Positions 7,935-17,523 of a stretch of 35,815 bases of DNA are shown piece after piece. The DNA comes from Deltaproteobacteria bacterium (GTDB lineage Bacteria; Desulfobacterota; Desulfobulbia; Desulfobulbales; Desulfocapsaceae). The number at the start of each line of letters is the position of its first letter. The first letter of the stretch is position 1. Location of the stretch: contig JAPLJF010000011.1 in assembly GCA_026388715.1 (NCBI GenBank), positions 1-35,815 on the forward strand. Reading direction: 5' to 3'. The notes beneath the pieces were generated by a model. The model was given only the letters and a program-made list of their open reading frames with translations. It ran no database searches and was not told where the DNA came from. Made by a program: the position numbers and the translations under genes.

Positions 7935-9041
7935 TTACTCCATCCGTTTTTTGAACAGCCAGGTAGCCATGGAAAGGGTTATGCAGGCAATGATGGCCAG
8001 GGGCCAGGTCTGGCCCCAGACAACGGCCGCCGGCATGTCTTTCAGAAAGATGCCGCGGACAATGGCCATGAAGTAGCGCAGGGGGTTGGCATAGGAGATG
8101 GTCTGCAGCCAGTGCGGCATGTTTTCGATGGGACTGGCGAATCCGGAAAGAATGGTTGCCGGCACCAGAAACAGGAAGCTGCCGAGCACCGCCTGCTGCT
8201 GGGTCATGGCCAGCGAGGAGACAAACAGGCCGACCCCGATGATGGCCAGCAGGAAGATAGTCATACTGGCAAAAAGCAGAGGCAGGGAGCCGTTAAAGGG
8301 CACCTGCAGCAGAAAGACGCCAATAGTGACGATCAAGGCCCCTTCAATCAGCCCTACGAGCAGGGCTGGAAGCGCCTTGCCCATCAGGATCTCCAGGGGA
8401 TGCAGTGGCGAGACCAGCAATTGTTCAAAGGTGCCCATCTCCCGTTCTCTGGCCACAGACAGACCGGTGACGATCAGGCCGATGACCGTGGTCAGGATAC
8501 AGACCAGGCTGGGCACGGTGAACCAGCGGAATTCGAGGTTGGGATTGAACCAGTTGCGCGCCACCAGAGTGACACCTGTCTGCTGCCCAGTGCTGGCGGT
8601 CAGTCTGTCCCGGTAGCTGTTGATGATCCGCACACCGTAGCCCTGGACGATCTGGGCGGCATTGGTCTTGCGGCCATCGAGGATGAAGTTGACCGGGGCT
8701 GCCTGGCCGCGTGCCAGATTGCGGGAAAAATCCGCCGGGATCCAGAGGACGGCTATGGCCTGCTGTTCATTGATCACGGCCGGGATCTCTTCCGGCCGTT
8801 GCAGGTGGATGACCTCGCTGAAGGTGGCGGCGCCCGTAAAATCCTGTTCCAGGGTCAGGGCCGGCCGGCCGTGATCAAGGTTGAGAACGGCCAGGGTCTG
8901 GTTTTTGACCTCCTGGGTGGCGGCAAAAGAAAAGATGAAAAGCTGGATCAGGGGCGGGACGATGAGGACCATGCGGCTTTTTTTGTCCCGCAGAAGGGCC
9001 AGCAGTTCCTTGATGATCAGGGCGCGGATGCGGTTGAACAT
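7935..9041 (-). CDS. ABC-2 type exporter permease (YbhR-like)
   Basis: A 368-aa inner-membrane permease of the ABC-2 family. One N-terminal transmembrane segment (about 25-43, LIVPPLIQLFIFSFAA) is followed by a large extracytoplasmic domain, and then five C-terminal transmembrane segments from about residue 175. The conserved cytoplasmic-loop motif VAREREMGTFEQLLVSPL lies near residue 200. It pairs with the second permease, whose stop is 3 nt upstream, to form a heterodimeric pore served by the double-NBD ATPase. The operon order (membrane fusion protein, ATPase, permease, permease) matches E. coli ybhGFSR, a multidrug or cation exporter. The substrate is not readable here. Confidence 0.88.
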   Translation of the reverse strand: MFNRIRALIIKELLALLRDKKSRMVLIVPPLIQLFIFSFAATQEVKNQTLAVLNLDHGRPALTLEQDFTGAATFSEVIHLQRPEEIPAVINEQQAIAVLWIPADFSRNLARGQAAPVNFILDGRKTNAAQIVQGYGVRIINSYRDRLTASTGQQTGVTLVARNWFNPNLEFRWFTVPSLVCILTTVIGLIVTGLSVAREREMGTFEQLLVSPLHPLEILMGKALPALLVGLIEGALIVTIGVFLLQVPFNGSLPLLFASMTIFLLAIIGVGLFVSSLAMTQQQAVLGSFLFLVPATILSGFASPIENMPHWLQTISYANPLRYFMAIVRGIFLKDMPAAVVWGQTWPLAIIACITLSMATWLFKKRME

Positions 9042-9044
9042 GGC

Positions 9045-10169
9045 TTACCTCAGGCGTTTGACGGTTTTTCTGGCGGTGAGGAAAAAGAGCACTGCTGCCA
9101 GCAGCAGCAAAATACCGACATTGGGGAGCAGCAGCGGCCAGACATCTCCGACCAGGAACAGGGTCTGGAGATTGGTCACCAGGTAGCGGGCCGGAATAAT
9201 ATGGGTGAGGGCGCGGACCAGGGGCGGCATGGAGGCGATCTCGAAGATGAATCCGGAGAGGAGAAAGGCCGGCAGAAATCCGGTGATCAGGGCGATCATG
9301 GCGGCGATGAACTGATTTTTGGCGGCCGAGGAGATCAGCAGCCCCTGCCCGAGGGCGGCCAGGAGAAAGGCCCCGGCGCTGAGGAGCAGGGCCGGAATGG
9401 ACCCCCGGAAAGGCAGGTCGAACAGGGTCACGGAGATGGCCACACTGCCGAGCATGGCCAGCATCCCTAATACAAAATAGGGAAGAAGCTTACTGATAAT
9501 GAGTTCGCTGATGGCGACCGGTGTGGCCATCAGCGCCTCCATGGTGCCCCGTTCCCATTCCCTGGCCACGACGAGGGCCGTGAGCAGGGTGCCGATAATG
9601 GCCATGATGATGGCCAGGGCCCCCGGCAGCAGGGAGTTGCGGCTTTCCAGTTCCGGATTGAACCAGATGCGGGTCAGCAATTGCGGTCCGTGTTGACTCC
9701 AGATCCCATGGTCCTGCTGCCGCATGGTCCACCAGGTGTTGACCACCCCCTGGCTGTAGTTCTGGACATAGTTGGCGGTATTGGCCTCACTGCCGTCAGC
9801 AATGACCTGCACCCTGGCCGCGCCGGCACCTTTTTCCACCTGCCGGGAGAAATTCTCGGGAATCACCACCAGGCCCCGCAGATGGCCAGCCTCAAGCTCC
9901 TGTTCGAGAAGCCCTTCATCATGGCTGATACGGGTCAGAAAATAGGGACTGGCAAGAAAGGCTGCACCCAGGTTATTGGCATCTTTGCCTGAGTCCTGGA
10001 TCGCCACCCCAAGTTTAATCTCTTTGGCGTCCAGGGAGACGCCGAATCCATAAAGAAACAGCAGGATCACGGGCAGGACAAAGGCGATCAGCAGACTGCT
10101 GGGGTCACGCCGGATCTGGGTGAATTCCTTGCGGATCAGGGCGCTCATCCGTCGCATACGGTTGTTCAT
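9045..10169 (-). CDS. ABC-2 type exporter permease (YbhS-like)
   Basis: A 374-aa partner permease with the same topology: N-terminal anchor (LIAFVLPVILLFLYGF), a long extracytoplasmic domain, the loop motif VAREWERGTMEALMATPV and C-terminal transmembrane segments. The ATG at 10169 overlaps the TGA of the upstream ATPase gene (ATGA), which indicates translational coupling. An in-frame ATG at 10199 would add ten residues inside the ATPase gene and looks less likely. The sequence ends LTARKTVKRLR. Role and context as for the neighbouring permease: the membrane half of a YbhGFSR-type exporter. Confidence 0.88.
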   Translation of the reverse strand: MNNRMRRMSALIRKEFTQIRRDPSSLLIAFVLPVILLFLYGFGVSLDAKEIKLGVAIQDSGKDANNLGAAFLASPYFLTRISHDEGLLEQELEAGHLRGLVVIPENFSRQVEKGAGAARVQVIADGSEANTANYVQNYSQGVVNTWWTMRQQDHGIWSQHGPQLLTRIWFNPELESRNSLLPGALAIIMAIIGTLLTALVVAREWERGTMEALMATPVAISELIISKLLPYFVLGMLAMLGSVAISVTLFDLPFRGSIPALLLSAGAFLLAALGQGLLISSAAKNQFIAAMIALITGFLPAFLLSGFIFEIASMPPLVRALTHIIPARYLVTNLQTLFLVGDVWPLLLPNVGILLLLAAVLFFLTARKTVKRLR

Positions 10170-11905
10170 GACGCCGCCTCCCCATGGCTCGCGTCCCACT
10201 GCTGGAGCAGGCTAATAAAGGCCTCTTCCAGGGTCGGGTCGGGTATCTGCGGGCTCCTGGTCTGGGCCTTCAGTTCATCCGGCGGTCCGCTGGCAATCAT
10301 CTGCCCCCGGTAGATAAGACCTATCCGGTCGCAATATTCCGCCTCATCCATGAAGTGGGTGGTGACCAGGACCGTCACCCCGAGCTCGACCAGACCATTG
10401 ATGTGGGTCCAGAATTCCCGGCGGGTCAGGGGATCGACGCCGGAAGTTGGTTCATCAAGAAATAAGACTGCCGGTTCGTGCATGACCGAACAGGCCAGGG
10501 CCAGACGTTGCTTGAAGCCCAGCGGCAGGTCTTTGGCCGGGTCTTTCAGGTGGGGCTGCAGACCGAAGATGTCGATCATCCGGGCCACCGTCTCTTTCTG
10601 CCGTGTTCCGGTCAGGCCATAGACTCCGGAAAAAAAAACGAGGTTCTGACGGGCGGAAAGATCGCCGTAGAGGGAAAACTTCTGGGCCATGTAACCCAGA
10701 CGGGAGCGGGCCTGACCCGGCGCCTGCTGCAGATCGAGTCCGACTACCCGGCCGGTGCCGCTGCTCGGTCGCAGCAGGCCGCACATCATCTTGAAGGTGG
10801 TCGATTTGCCGGCGCCGTTGGGACCGAGCAGGCCGAAGATCTCGCCCCGGCGGATGGCGAAGCTGACGTCCCGGGCGGCGGTAAAGTCGCCGAAACGTTT
10901 GGTGAGTCCTTTGGCCTCAACCGTTATCTCATGATCCCCCGGCAGGGCGGTCATGGCTGCGGCTAAGGCCGAAACTCCACCGGGGCCGCCTCCCAGGGCA
11001 TCGACATAGGCATCTTCAAAGCGGGGCGCAACCGGTACCAACCGGGCCTCAGGTCCGGCGCCCAGCAGGGAAAGGGCGGGTGGGTTCTGATCGGCCCGCA
11101 GGACGATGCGCACATTCTGCCCCTGGACGATGCCGTCCTGTACCTCCGGCTGTTGCAGGGCCCGGGACAGTACCTGGCGACGGTTGCCGGTAATTCCCTG
11201 GACCTGGAAACAGCGGTCGGCCACCCTTTCCGTCATGTTCCGGGGCGGCCCGGAGAAGATCAGCCGTCCGCCTTCAAGAAGGAGAACATCCTGGCACAGT
11301 TCCGCCTCGTCCAGATAGGCGGTGGACCAGATAACCGCGGTCTCCTCGTCCACCAGTTCCTGCACCATGCGCCACAACTCCCGGCGGCTGACCGGGTCCA
11401 CGCCCACGCTCGGCTCATCCAGCAGCAACAGGCTCGGCTTGCGGATCAGGGCGCAGGCCAGACCGAGTTTCTGCTTCATGCCGCCGGACAGACGTCCGGC
11501 CAGCCGTTTCTGGAATGGTTCCAGGCCGGTAAAGGTGAGCAGCCGCGCAAATACCTGCTGGCGGTCGGCTGCGGTCACATTACGCAGATCGGCGTAGAGG
11601 CGCAGGTTCTGCATAACCGACAGGTCCTCGTACAGGCCGAATTTCTGGGGCATATAGCCGATGATCTCGTGCAGCTGGCTGGCGTTGCTGCGGGTATCCA
11701 GGCCAAAGACCGTAAGGCTGCCTGATGACGGCAAGAGCAGCGCGGTCATCAGACGCATCAGGGTTGTCTTGCCGGCGCCATCCGGGCCCACCAGGCCGGT
11801 CACGATGCCGGGGCGGATCGTCGCCGACAGTGCGGACAGGGCCAGTGGCAGATGTTTGCCGTAGCTGTAGGTCAGGTCCTCAATGACCAGCGATTCATTG
11901 GCCAT
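10166..11905 (-). CDS. ABC exporter ATPase with two fused NBDs (YbhF-like)
   Basis: A 579-aa cytoplasmic ATPase made of two nucleotide-binding domains in tandem. NBD1 has Walker A GPDGAGKTT, signature LSGGMKQKLGLACAL and Walker B LLLLDEPSVGVD. NBD2 has Walker A GPNGAGKST, the variant signature LPLGFKQRLALACSV and Walker B VLFLDEPTSGVD, followed by the switch His in TTHFMDEAE. The linker between them corresponds to the DUF4162-like tail of NBD1. The chosen start at 11905 (MANESLVIEDLTYSYG) is an ATG; a GTG at 11941 would extend the protein by 12 residues into the upstream gene. It overlaps the 3' end of the fusion-protein gene by 11 nt. It powers the YbhSR-type permease pair. Confidence 0.92.
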   Translation of the reverse strand: MANESLVIEDLTYSYGKHLPLALSALSATIRPGIVTGLVGPDGAGKTTLMRLMTALLLPSSGSLTVFGLDTRSNASQLHEIIGYMPQKFGLYEDLSVMQNLRLYADLRNVTAADRQQVFARLLTFTGLEPFQKRLAGRLSGGMKQKLGLACALIRKPSLLLLDEPSVGVDPVSRRELWRMVQELVDEETAVIWSTAYLDEAELCQDVLLLEGGRLIFSGPPRNMTERVADRCFQVQGITGNRRQVLSRALQQPEVQDGIVQGQNVRIVLRADQNPPALSLLGAGPEARLVPVAPRFEDAYVDALGGGPGGVSALAAAMTALPGDHEITVEAKGLTKRFGDFTAARDVSFAIRRGEIFGLLGPNGAGKSTTFKMMCGLLRPSSGTGRVVGLDLQQAPGQARSRLGYMAQKFSLYGDLSARQNLVFFSGVYGLTGTRQKETVARMIDIFGLQPHLKDPAKDLPLGFKQRLALACSVMHEPAVLFLDEPTSGVDPLTRREFWTHINGLVELGVTVLVTTHFMDEAEYCDRIGLIYRGQMIASGPPDELKAQTRSPQIPDPTLEEAFISLLQQWDASHGEAAS

Positions 11906-12920
11906 GGTTGGATGCAGAACTGTTTTGCTGCTCGTCTGCACGCAGTTTCACGGTTACCGGCATTCCCTGCCGCAAGCCATGGTCCGGGTTATCGGCAATA
12001 ATGCGCACCTGATAGACCAAGCGCGTCCGTAATTCCTTGGTCTGCACGGTTTTCGGGGTGAATTCCGCTTCGGGCGAGATGTAGCCTACATGTCCGGAAA
12101 AAGGTTGTTGCTGCCGGGAATCGGTGAAGACCTGAGCTGCCATCCCCGGATGGATGCGCCCCAGGTCCGGTTCCTCGATATAAGCGCGAATCCACACCGG
12201 GGTGTCGAGGGAGAGGGTCAGCACGGTCTGGCCGATGCCGACAATGGCCCCTGGCTCTTCCACCCGGGTCAGGATAATGCCGTTGTCCGGGGCCTTGCAC
12301 ACGGTGTCGTCCAGCCGGGTACGGGCGCTGGCGGAACGCGCCTCGGCAGCGTGCAGGGCGGCCCGTGCCGCGTCGATGTCCTCGGTTCGAAATCCTTCGC
12401 GGGCCAGTTTCACTCCTTCTTTAGCGGTAGCCAGACGGGCCTTGGCCTCGGACAGGCCGGCATCCACATTGTCGAATAACTCGCGGGCAATGGCGTTGAT
12501 TTTCAGCAGGGACTTCAGGCGCTGGTATTCGATCTCCAGATTGCTGGCCGTGGCCTGTCTTTCCCGCACTAATGCCTCGGCCTGGGCAATCTCCTGGGGT
12601 CGGTTGCCGGCCTCCATCTTCGCGAGATTCGCCGCCGCCTGCTCCTGCTGGGCCAGGGCCAGGTTTAATTCATCCTGAAAAGGGGTATTTTCGAGGTGAG
12701 CGATGATTTGCCCGGATTGGACCCGATCCCCTTCTTCAAAGGCAATCGCGGAAATTTTTCCACCGACCCGGAATCCGAGATCCACCTTGCGGATATCGAC
12801 ATTGCCATACAGGGTCAGAAAATCTTTCGTTGTCGGTTCCCGCCGCTGCCAGTTCCAGTAATAGGCGCCACCGATGAGGAAGGCGATCAGGACCAATAAA
12901 CCGGGAAGTTTCCTTTTCAT
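11895..12920 (-). CDS. HlyD-family membrane fusion protein (YbhG-like)
   Basis: A 341-aa periplasmic adaptor anchored by an N-terminal segment (LPGLLVLIAFLIGGAYYW, about 4-22). The biotinyl-lipoyl half-motif VGGKISAIAFEEGDRVQSGQIIAHLEN lies at about 52-80, followed by a long coiled-coil hairpin rich in Ala/Glu/Arg (about 85-205) and a second lipoyl half (TVCKAPDNGIILTRVEEPGAIVGIGQ). A beta-barrel domain follows. It is the first gene of the exporter operon and starts behind an AGGATCC-type weak ribosome site. The family links an inner-membrane ABC-2 exporter to an outer-membrane channel. No such channel gene lies in this operon; the TolC-like gene at 32136 belongs to a different operon. Confidence 0.9.
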   Translation of the reverse strand: MKRKLPGLLVLIAFLIGGAYYWNWQRREPTTKDFLTLYGNVDIRKVDLGFRVGGKISAIAFEEGDRVQSGQIIAHLENTPFQDELNLALAQQEQAAANLAKMEAGNRPQEIAQAEALVRERQATASNLEIEYQRLKSLLKINAIARELFDNVDAGLSEAKARLATAKEGVKLAREGFRTEDIDAARAALHAAEARSASARTRLDDTVCKAPDNGIILTRVEEPGAIVGIGQTVLTLSLDTPVWIRAYIEEPDLGRIHPGMAAQVFTDSRQQQPFSGHVGYISPEAEFTPKTVQTKELRTRLVYQVRIIADNPDHGLRQGMPVTVKLRADEQQNSSASNHGQ

Positions 12921-13065
12921 GGAGGATCCTCTTTCTATCCTTGAATATTATGGGGTTAAATCATTCTGTTTGATGTGATGTTGTCTTGTGGTAACCAGGT
13001 AATACTCGGTCAAAAGTTAAAATGTGCCCTCCAATGGTACTCACAGGGAGGGGCCATGTTGGCGT

Positions 13066-13116
13066 AAAAGACAAGGCCTCCATGGCCTGATGAGCTATCG
13101 GGCTGGAGGCCTTGTC
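13066..13116 (-). terminator. Terminator of the monoheme cytochrome gene
   Basis: A perfect 13-bp stem (GACAAGGCCTCCA/TGGAGGCCTTGTC) with a 21-nt partly paired loop is followed on the minus strand by TTTTA. It lies 59 nt beyond the cytochrome stop. An outer pairing CCATGTT (13034-13040) with AACATGG (13120-13126) may enlarge the structure. Confidence 0.7.
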
Positions 13117-13174
13117 GTGAACATGGAGTGGTATTGCCTGCTATGCTTCCCAACCTGGGAAACGAAAGTTAGTT

Positions 13175-13570
13175 TCAGCCACGGCAGACGTTTTCTGCGA
13201 CGTTGTCTGCAAAGCGCCAGAGGTAATCGTTGACCATGCGCAACTGTTCGTCACTGATTCCATTCCAGGAACCATCCTGGGCACATTTGGGATAGCGGCT
13301 GGCAAAAACTCTGTTCCAGGCATCCTGGTTTTTCGACTCTGACCAGAGGAAGGGTACGTTTTTATCGTTGCCGTTGTGGCAACTTTGGCACTTGGCCTTG
13401 AATGTCTTACCCCCTTCGCCAAAGGCATAACTTTCCCAGTACAGAGGGCCTTCACTGAGTACCCGGCATGTGTTGCTGGCGGCGTCGAAACGGCTCACGG
13501 GCTTGGCGTGCGCCGGCATGGAATAAATCAGAATTACAAGGAACATCAATATCGCGGATATCTGTTTCAT
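13175..13570 (-). CDS. Small periplasmic monoheme cytochrome c-type protein
   Basis: A 131-aa protein with a Sec signal peptide (MKQISAILMFLVILIYSMPAHA, cleavage after AHA) and one haem-binding motif CQSCH. A C-terminal region DGSWNGISDEQLRMVNDYLW resembles the helical end of class I cytochromes c. The ATG at 13570 has an AGGAG ribosome site; a longer frame upstream to 13660 has neither a ribosome site nor a signal-like start. It is probably a periplasmic electron carrier. It is transcribed divergently from nifH and shares its roughly 585-bp upstream region, but nothing shows it to be a nif gene. Additional Cys residues (TCRVL, PKCAQ, NVCRG) could form disulfides. Confidence 0.85.
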   Translation of the reverse strand: MKQISAILMFLVILIYSMPAHAKPVSRFDAASNTCRVLSEGPLYWESYAFGEGGKTFKAKCQSCHNGNDKNVPFLWSESKNQDAWNRVFASRYPKCAQDGSWNGISDEQLRMVNDYLWRFADNVAENVCRG

Positions 13571-13895
13571 ATGATTTCTCCTGTTATTAAATGGATATAT
13601 CTTTTTTCGCGAAAAATGTATCTGTAAATATGTCGATCCTTTTCCTGTCAGTTTGTACAAAATTTTCTATCATTTATTGTTTCTTTGCAAGTAAAGATGA
13701 TGGCAGTCACTTATCTTATTGTTTTTTCATTATCAGCCCTCCTTTTATATTGTTTTGAGTTGAAATTATTGATTGATATTACAAGTAATCAGTGGACGTT
13801 GCTATAGCAATTGCTGATGCAATGAAATTCTGGCCCTATAATTGTGACTACCGGGTCAACTCCTGAGTGTCATCCCGTTTTTTCCTTTCTTTTTT
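13571..13895. other. Divergent intergenic region between cytochrome c gene and nifH
   Basis: AT-rich and without a gene. The cytochrome gene reads leftward from here. The duplicated nif-type promoter block begins near 13896. No other strong signal was found. Confidence 0.5.
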
Positions 13896-13924
13896 CCTAC
13901 CAAATTGTCACTCCCCTCTCAAAT

Positions 13925-13940
13925 TGTCATCTTGTGAACA
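13925..13940 (+). promoter_or_regulatory. NifA-type upstream activator site of nifH
   Basis: TGTCATCTTGTGAACA fits the classical TGT-N10-ACA NifA site. It lies about 90 bp upstream of the -24 element, within the normal range. The same element is kept in the promoter copy at 24666-24681. Confidence 0.75.
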
Positions 13941-14028
13941 AAATGGATTGTTGAGCTTCCTCCCATATCTCAGCTTCTTGTCCTGTTGAAGTCCTTACCA
14001 GTTAAGGGAAAACGTTTTTTTAATCTTT

Positions 14029-14044
14029 TGGCACAGCCTTTGTA
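14029..14044 (+). promoter_or_regulatory. Sigma-54 (-24/-12) promoter of the nif operon
   Basis: TGGCACAGCCTTTGTA matches the RpoN consensus TGGCAC-N5-TTGC with correct GG-to-G(C) spacing; the -12 GC is GT here. It lies about 110 nt upstream of the nifH ATG, leaving a leader of about 100 nt. Confidence 0.85.
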
Positions 14045-14137
14045 ATAGTGATGGCAAGACACAATACGGTCTGCATTGAGGGCAGAATATTTTCAAGGCA
14101 TTTTGTTTTTCACAGGCGGTACAAACAGGGAACCTAA

Positions 14138-14983
<846 letters not shown>

Positions 14984-15124
14984 GGGAAGGCACAAGGCAC
15001 AAGGGGCAAGGTTAAAGAGGGGAAGGTGCAGCCAGTCAGCTAGTCGTTTCCTTGAACCTTTCGTCTTTCGCCTCTCCCTGTGATCCGCACACTACAACTT
15101 ATTAAATATATAGGAGAAATAACC
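14984..15124 (+). other. nifH-nifI1 intercistronic spacer
   Basis: A 141-nt spacer with tandem GGCACAA and GGCAAGG units and an imperfect inverted repeat (AAGGTT at 15008 with AACCTT at 15055, extended by CACAAGGG/CCCTGTG). It could act as a processing or stabilising hairpin that keeps nifH mRNA in excess. No T-run terminator is seen. Confidence 0.35.
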
Positions 15125-15481
15125 ATGTTAACCATGATCAGAGCCATTGTCAGACCAGAAAAAGCGGACAAGATTCTTGCAGCCCTGATGGATGCAGGAT
15201 TCCCCTCTGTCACCAAATACGCGGTGGCCGGCCGCGGCAAGCAGCGTGGCATAAAAATCGGCGATGTCACCTATGATGAAATACCCAAGGTCATGCTCAT
15301 GAGCGTGATCAATCCCGCGGATAAGGATTTTGTTCTCGACACCATTATGAAAACGGCCAAGTCAGGGACCAAAGGGGCCTTTGGCGACGGCAAGATCTTT
15401 GTCAGTGATGTGGAGGAGGCCTACACCATCAGCTCCGGGGTCAAGGAGACGGAATTCGAATCTGAGAGGGGGCCGGTATGA
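15125..15481 (+). CDS. nifI1: Nitrogenase-regulating PII-like protein NifI1
   Basis: A 118-aa GlnB-family protein. It opens with MLTMIRAIVRPEKADKIL, and carries the PII core: GRGKQRGIKIGD in the T-loop region, then GTKGAFGDGKIFVSDVEEAYTISSG, the PII C-terminal signature. The ATG at 15125 follows AGGAG; an upstream extension to 15080 is not supported. In methanogens NifI1 and NifI2 form a complex that binds and inhibits NifDK when fixed nitrogen is sufficient, relieved by 2-oxoglutarate. Its location between nifH and nifD is diagnostic. Confidence 0.95.
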   Translation: MLTMIRAIVRPEKADKILAALMDAGFPSVTKYAVAGRGKQRGIKIGDVTYDEIPKVMLMSVINPADKDFVLDTIMKTAKSGTKGAFGDGKIFVSDVEEAYTISSGVKETEFESERGPV

Positions 15482-15852
15482 AAGAGGTGATTGCGATCGT
15501 GCGCATCAACATGATGAATCAGACTAAGCAGGCCCTGACCGATGCCGGCATTGACGCCTTTTTTGCCCATGAGGCCCATGGCCGCGGCAAGGGTTTTGTC
15601 AATATGCATGTCCTTGAGGGGGCGAATCAGGGCTATGAGGAGGCGGCGTCCCTGCTTGGTGAGAAAGGCAAGCTCTATGCCAAACGGATGGTGACGATGG
15701 TAGTGAAAGATGAGCTGGTGAGTGATGTGGTCGAGGCGATCATTAAGACCAATCAGACCGGCAAGCCCGGTGACGGCAAGATCTTTGTCCTGCCGGTGGC
15801 GGATGCGGTCCGGGTGCGTACCGGAGAGACGGGGCTGAAGTCCATCGTTTAA
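15478..15852 (+). CDS. nifI2: Nitrogenase-regulating PII-like protein NifI2
   Basis: A 124-aa second PII-like protein and partner of NifI1. Features are MKEVIAIVRINMMNQTKQAL, the T-loop region AHGRGKGFVN and the C-terminal signature TGKPGDGKIFVLPVADAVRVRTGE. The start codon overlaps the nifI1 stop (ATGA), so the pair is translationally coupled and presumably made in equal amounts. It ends 30 nt before nifD. The NifI1-NifI2 complex allows fast on-off switching of nitrogenase by 2-oxoglutarate, ATP and ADP. Confidence 0.95.
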   Translation: MKEVIAIVRINMMNQTKQALTDAGIDAFFAHEAHGRGKGFVNMHVLEGANQGYEEAASLLGEKGKLYAKRMVTMVVKDELVSDVVEAIIKTNQTGKPGDGKIFVLPVADAVRVRTGETGLKSIV

Positions 15853-15882
15853 TTAGGCCTCAATCAAGAAGGAGTAAGTGAA

Positions 15883-17523
15883 ATGGCAACAACAACCAAG
15901 AAAAAAATTGTGCAATGGGACCCTGCCCATGTCAAGGCGGAGCTGCTGGCCAAGTATCCGTCGAAGGTGGCCCGCAAGCGCTCCAAACAGATTATGATCA
16001 ATGAGGCCCTCGGCAACGAAACGCCCGAGATTATGGCCAATGTTCGTACCACCCCCGGAATCATCACCATGCGCGGCTGTACCTATGCCGGCTGCAAGGG
16101 TGTTATCATGGGCCCGACCCGGGATATCGTTAATCTGGTGCACGGTCCCATCGGGTGCAGCTTTTATGCCTGGTTGACCCGCAGGAACCAGACGAATGCC
16201 GGGACGGATGGCGAAAACTACATGAATTACTGCTTCAGTACCGACATGCAGGATTCGGATATCATCTTTGGCGGCGAGAAAAAATTGGAAAAAGCCATTC
16301 AGGAGGCCTATGACCTCTTTCATCCCCGGTCCATCGCCGTCTTCGCCACCTGTCCGGTGGGGCTGATCGGTGATGATATTCATACCGTGACCAAAAGGAT
16401 GAAGGAAAAATTCGGCGACTGCAATGTCTATGCCTTTTCCTGCGAAGGATACAAGGGCGTTTCCCAGTCTGCCGGCCATCATATCGCCAACAACCAGGTG
16501 TTCAGGCATATCGTCGGCGAAAACGATGAGGAAAAACCCGGCAAGTACAAGATCAACCTGCTGGGTGAGTACAACATCGGCGGTGACGGCTTTGAGATCG
16601 ACCGCATCTTTAAAAAATGCGGCATCACCAATATCGCCACCTTTTCCGGCAACTCCACCTATGACCAGTTCGCCTCGGCCCATAAGGCCGACCTGAACGC
16701 CGTCATGTGCCACCGTTCGATCAACTATGTGGCCGATATGCTGGAGGTTAAATATGGTATCCCCTGGATCAAGGTGAACTTTATCGGTGCCGATGCCACG
16801 GCCAAGTCGTTGCGCAAGATCGCCCAGTACTTTGGCGATCAGGAATTCATCGATCGGGTGGAGGAGGTTATTGCCGAGGAGATGCCGAAGGTGCTGGCGG
16901 CCCGCACCGATGTCCGCACCCGCACCGAGGGCAAGACAGCGATGATGTTCGTAGGTGGTTCCCGGGCCCATCATTACAAGGAACTGTTTAACGAGATGGG
17001 GATGAGGGTCATCTCCGCCGGATATGAGTTTGGTCATCGTGACGACTATGAGGGACGTCAGGTTATTCCCGACCTCAAAGTGGATGCCGATAGCCGGAAC
17101 ATTGAAGAGCTGGAGGTCGAGGCCGATGCAACCCGTTTTAACCCACGCAAGAGTGCCGAGGAGATCAAGGCGTTGGAAAATGCCGGCTACAAGTTCAAAC
17201 ATTATGACGGGCTGGTCCCTGATATGGAAAACGGCACACTCATTATTGATGACCTGAACCAGTACGAGGCGGAAAAGCTGGTGGAGCTGATGAAACCGGA
17301 TATCTTCTGCGCTGGAATCAAGGAAAAATATTCCATCCAGAAGCTGGGCGTGCCCATGAAGCAGTTGCACAGCTATGATTCAGGCGGGCCGTATGCCGGG
17401 TTTGAGGGCGCGATCAACTTTTATCATGAAATCGATCGCCTGGTGAACAGCAAGGTCTGGAGCTACATGAAGGCCCCCTGGCAGGACAATCCCCAATTAT
17501 CTGCCACCTATGGCTGGGAATAA
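15883..17523 (+). CDS. nifD: Nitrogenase molybdenum-iron protein alpha chain NifD
   Basis: A 546-aa catalytic subunit. P-cluster ligands are Cys66 (MRGCTYAGC), Cys92 (HGPIGCSFYAW) and Cys157 (FATCPVGLIGDD). FeMo-co ligands are Cys276 (AVMCHRSINY) and His496 (KQLHSYDSGGPYAGFEG). The cofactor-site residues Gln195 and His199 are kept in GVSQSAGHHIAN. The SGGPYAGFEG context resembles Mo nitrogenases rather than AnfD, and there is no anfG/vnfG gene between D and K, so a Mo enzyme is inferred. Length and the surrounding order fit group II/III. GGAG 9 nt upstream sets the start. The TAA stop overlaps the start of a MITE-like palindrome. Confidence 0.96.
   Translation: MATTTKKKIVQWDPAHVKAELLAKYPSKVARKRSKQIMINEALGNETPEIMANVRTTPGIITMRGCTYAGCKGVIMGPTRDIVNLVHGPIGCSFYAWLTRRNQTNAGTDGENYMNYCFSTDMQDSDIIFGGEKKLEKAIQEAYDLFHPRSIAVFATCPVGLIGDDIHTVTKRMKEKFGDCNVYAFSCEGYKGVSQSAGHHIANNQVFRHIVGENDEEKPGKYKINLLGEYNIGGDGFEIDRIFKKCGITNIATFSGNSTYDQFASAHKADLNAVMCHRSINYVADMLEVKYGIPWIKVNFIGADATAKSLRKIAQYFGDQEFIDRVEEVIAEEMPKVLAARTDVRTRTEGKTAMMFVGGSRAHHYKELFNEMGMRVISAGYEFGHRDDYEGRQVIPDLKVDADSRNIEELEVEADATRFNPRKSAEEIKALENAGYKFKHYDGLVPDMENGTLIIDDLNQYEAEKLVELMKPDIFCAGIKEKYSIQKLGVPMKQLHSYDSGGPYAGFEGAINFYHEIDRLVNSKVWSYMKAPWQDNPQLSATYGWE

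Larger units (their letters stand above)
13896..14091 (+). repeat. Duplicated nif promoter region, copy at nifH
   Basis: About 195 bp that aligns to 24637-24832 upstream of the second modE-like gene. It includes CCTACCAAATTGTC, the NifA-type site, GAACAAAATGGATTG, and the -24/-12 promoter with flanking TCTTTTGGCACAGCCTTTGTA. Similarity fades after the start of the leader. Confidence 0.8.

Noticed and set aside
8112..9470. Long plus-strand frame of 452 codons across the two ABC permease genes
   Set aside because: Composition (Gln/Gly/Asp/His-rich, no domains) is that of a shadow of the real minus-strand permeases, and it crosses the boundary of two genuine genes.
15853..17370. Long open frame of 505 codons on the minus strand opposite nifD
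   Set aside because: It is antisense to a clearly real nifD, shows no recognisable domain and has no ribosome site; a product of codon bias in the real gene.
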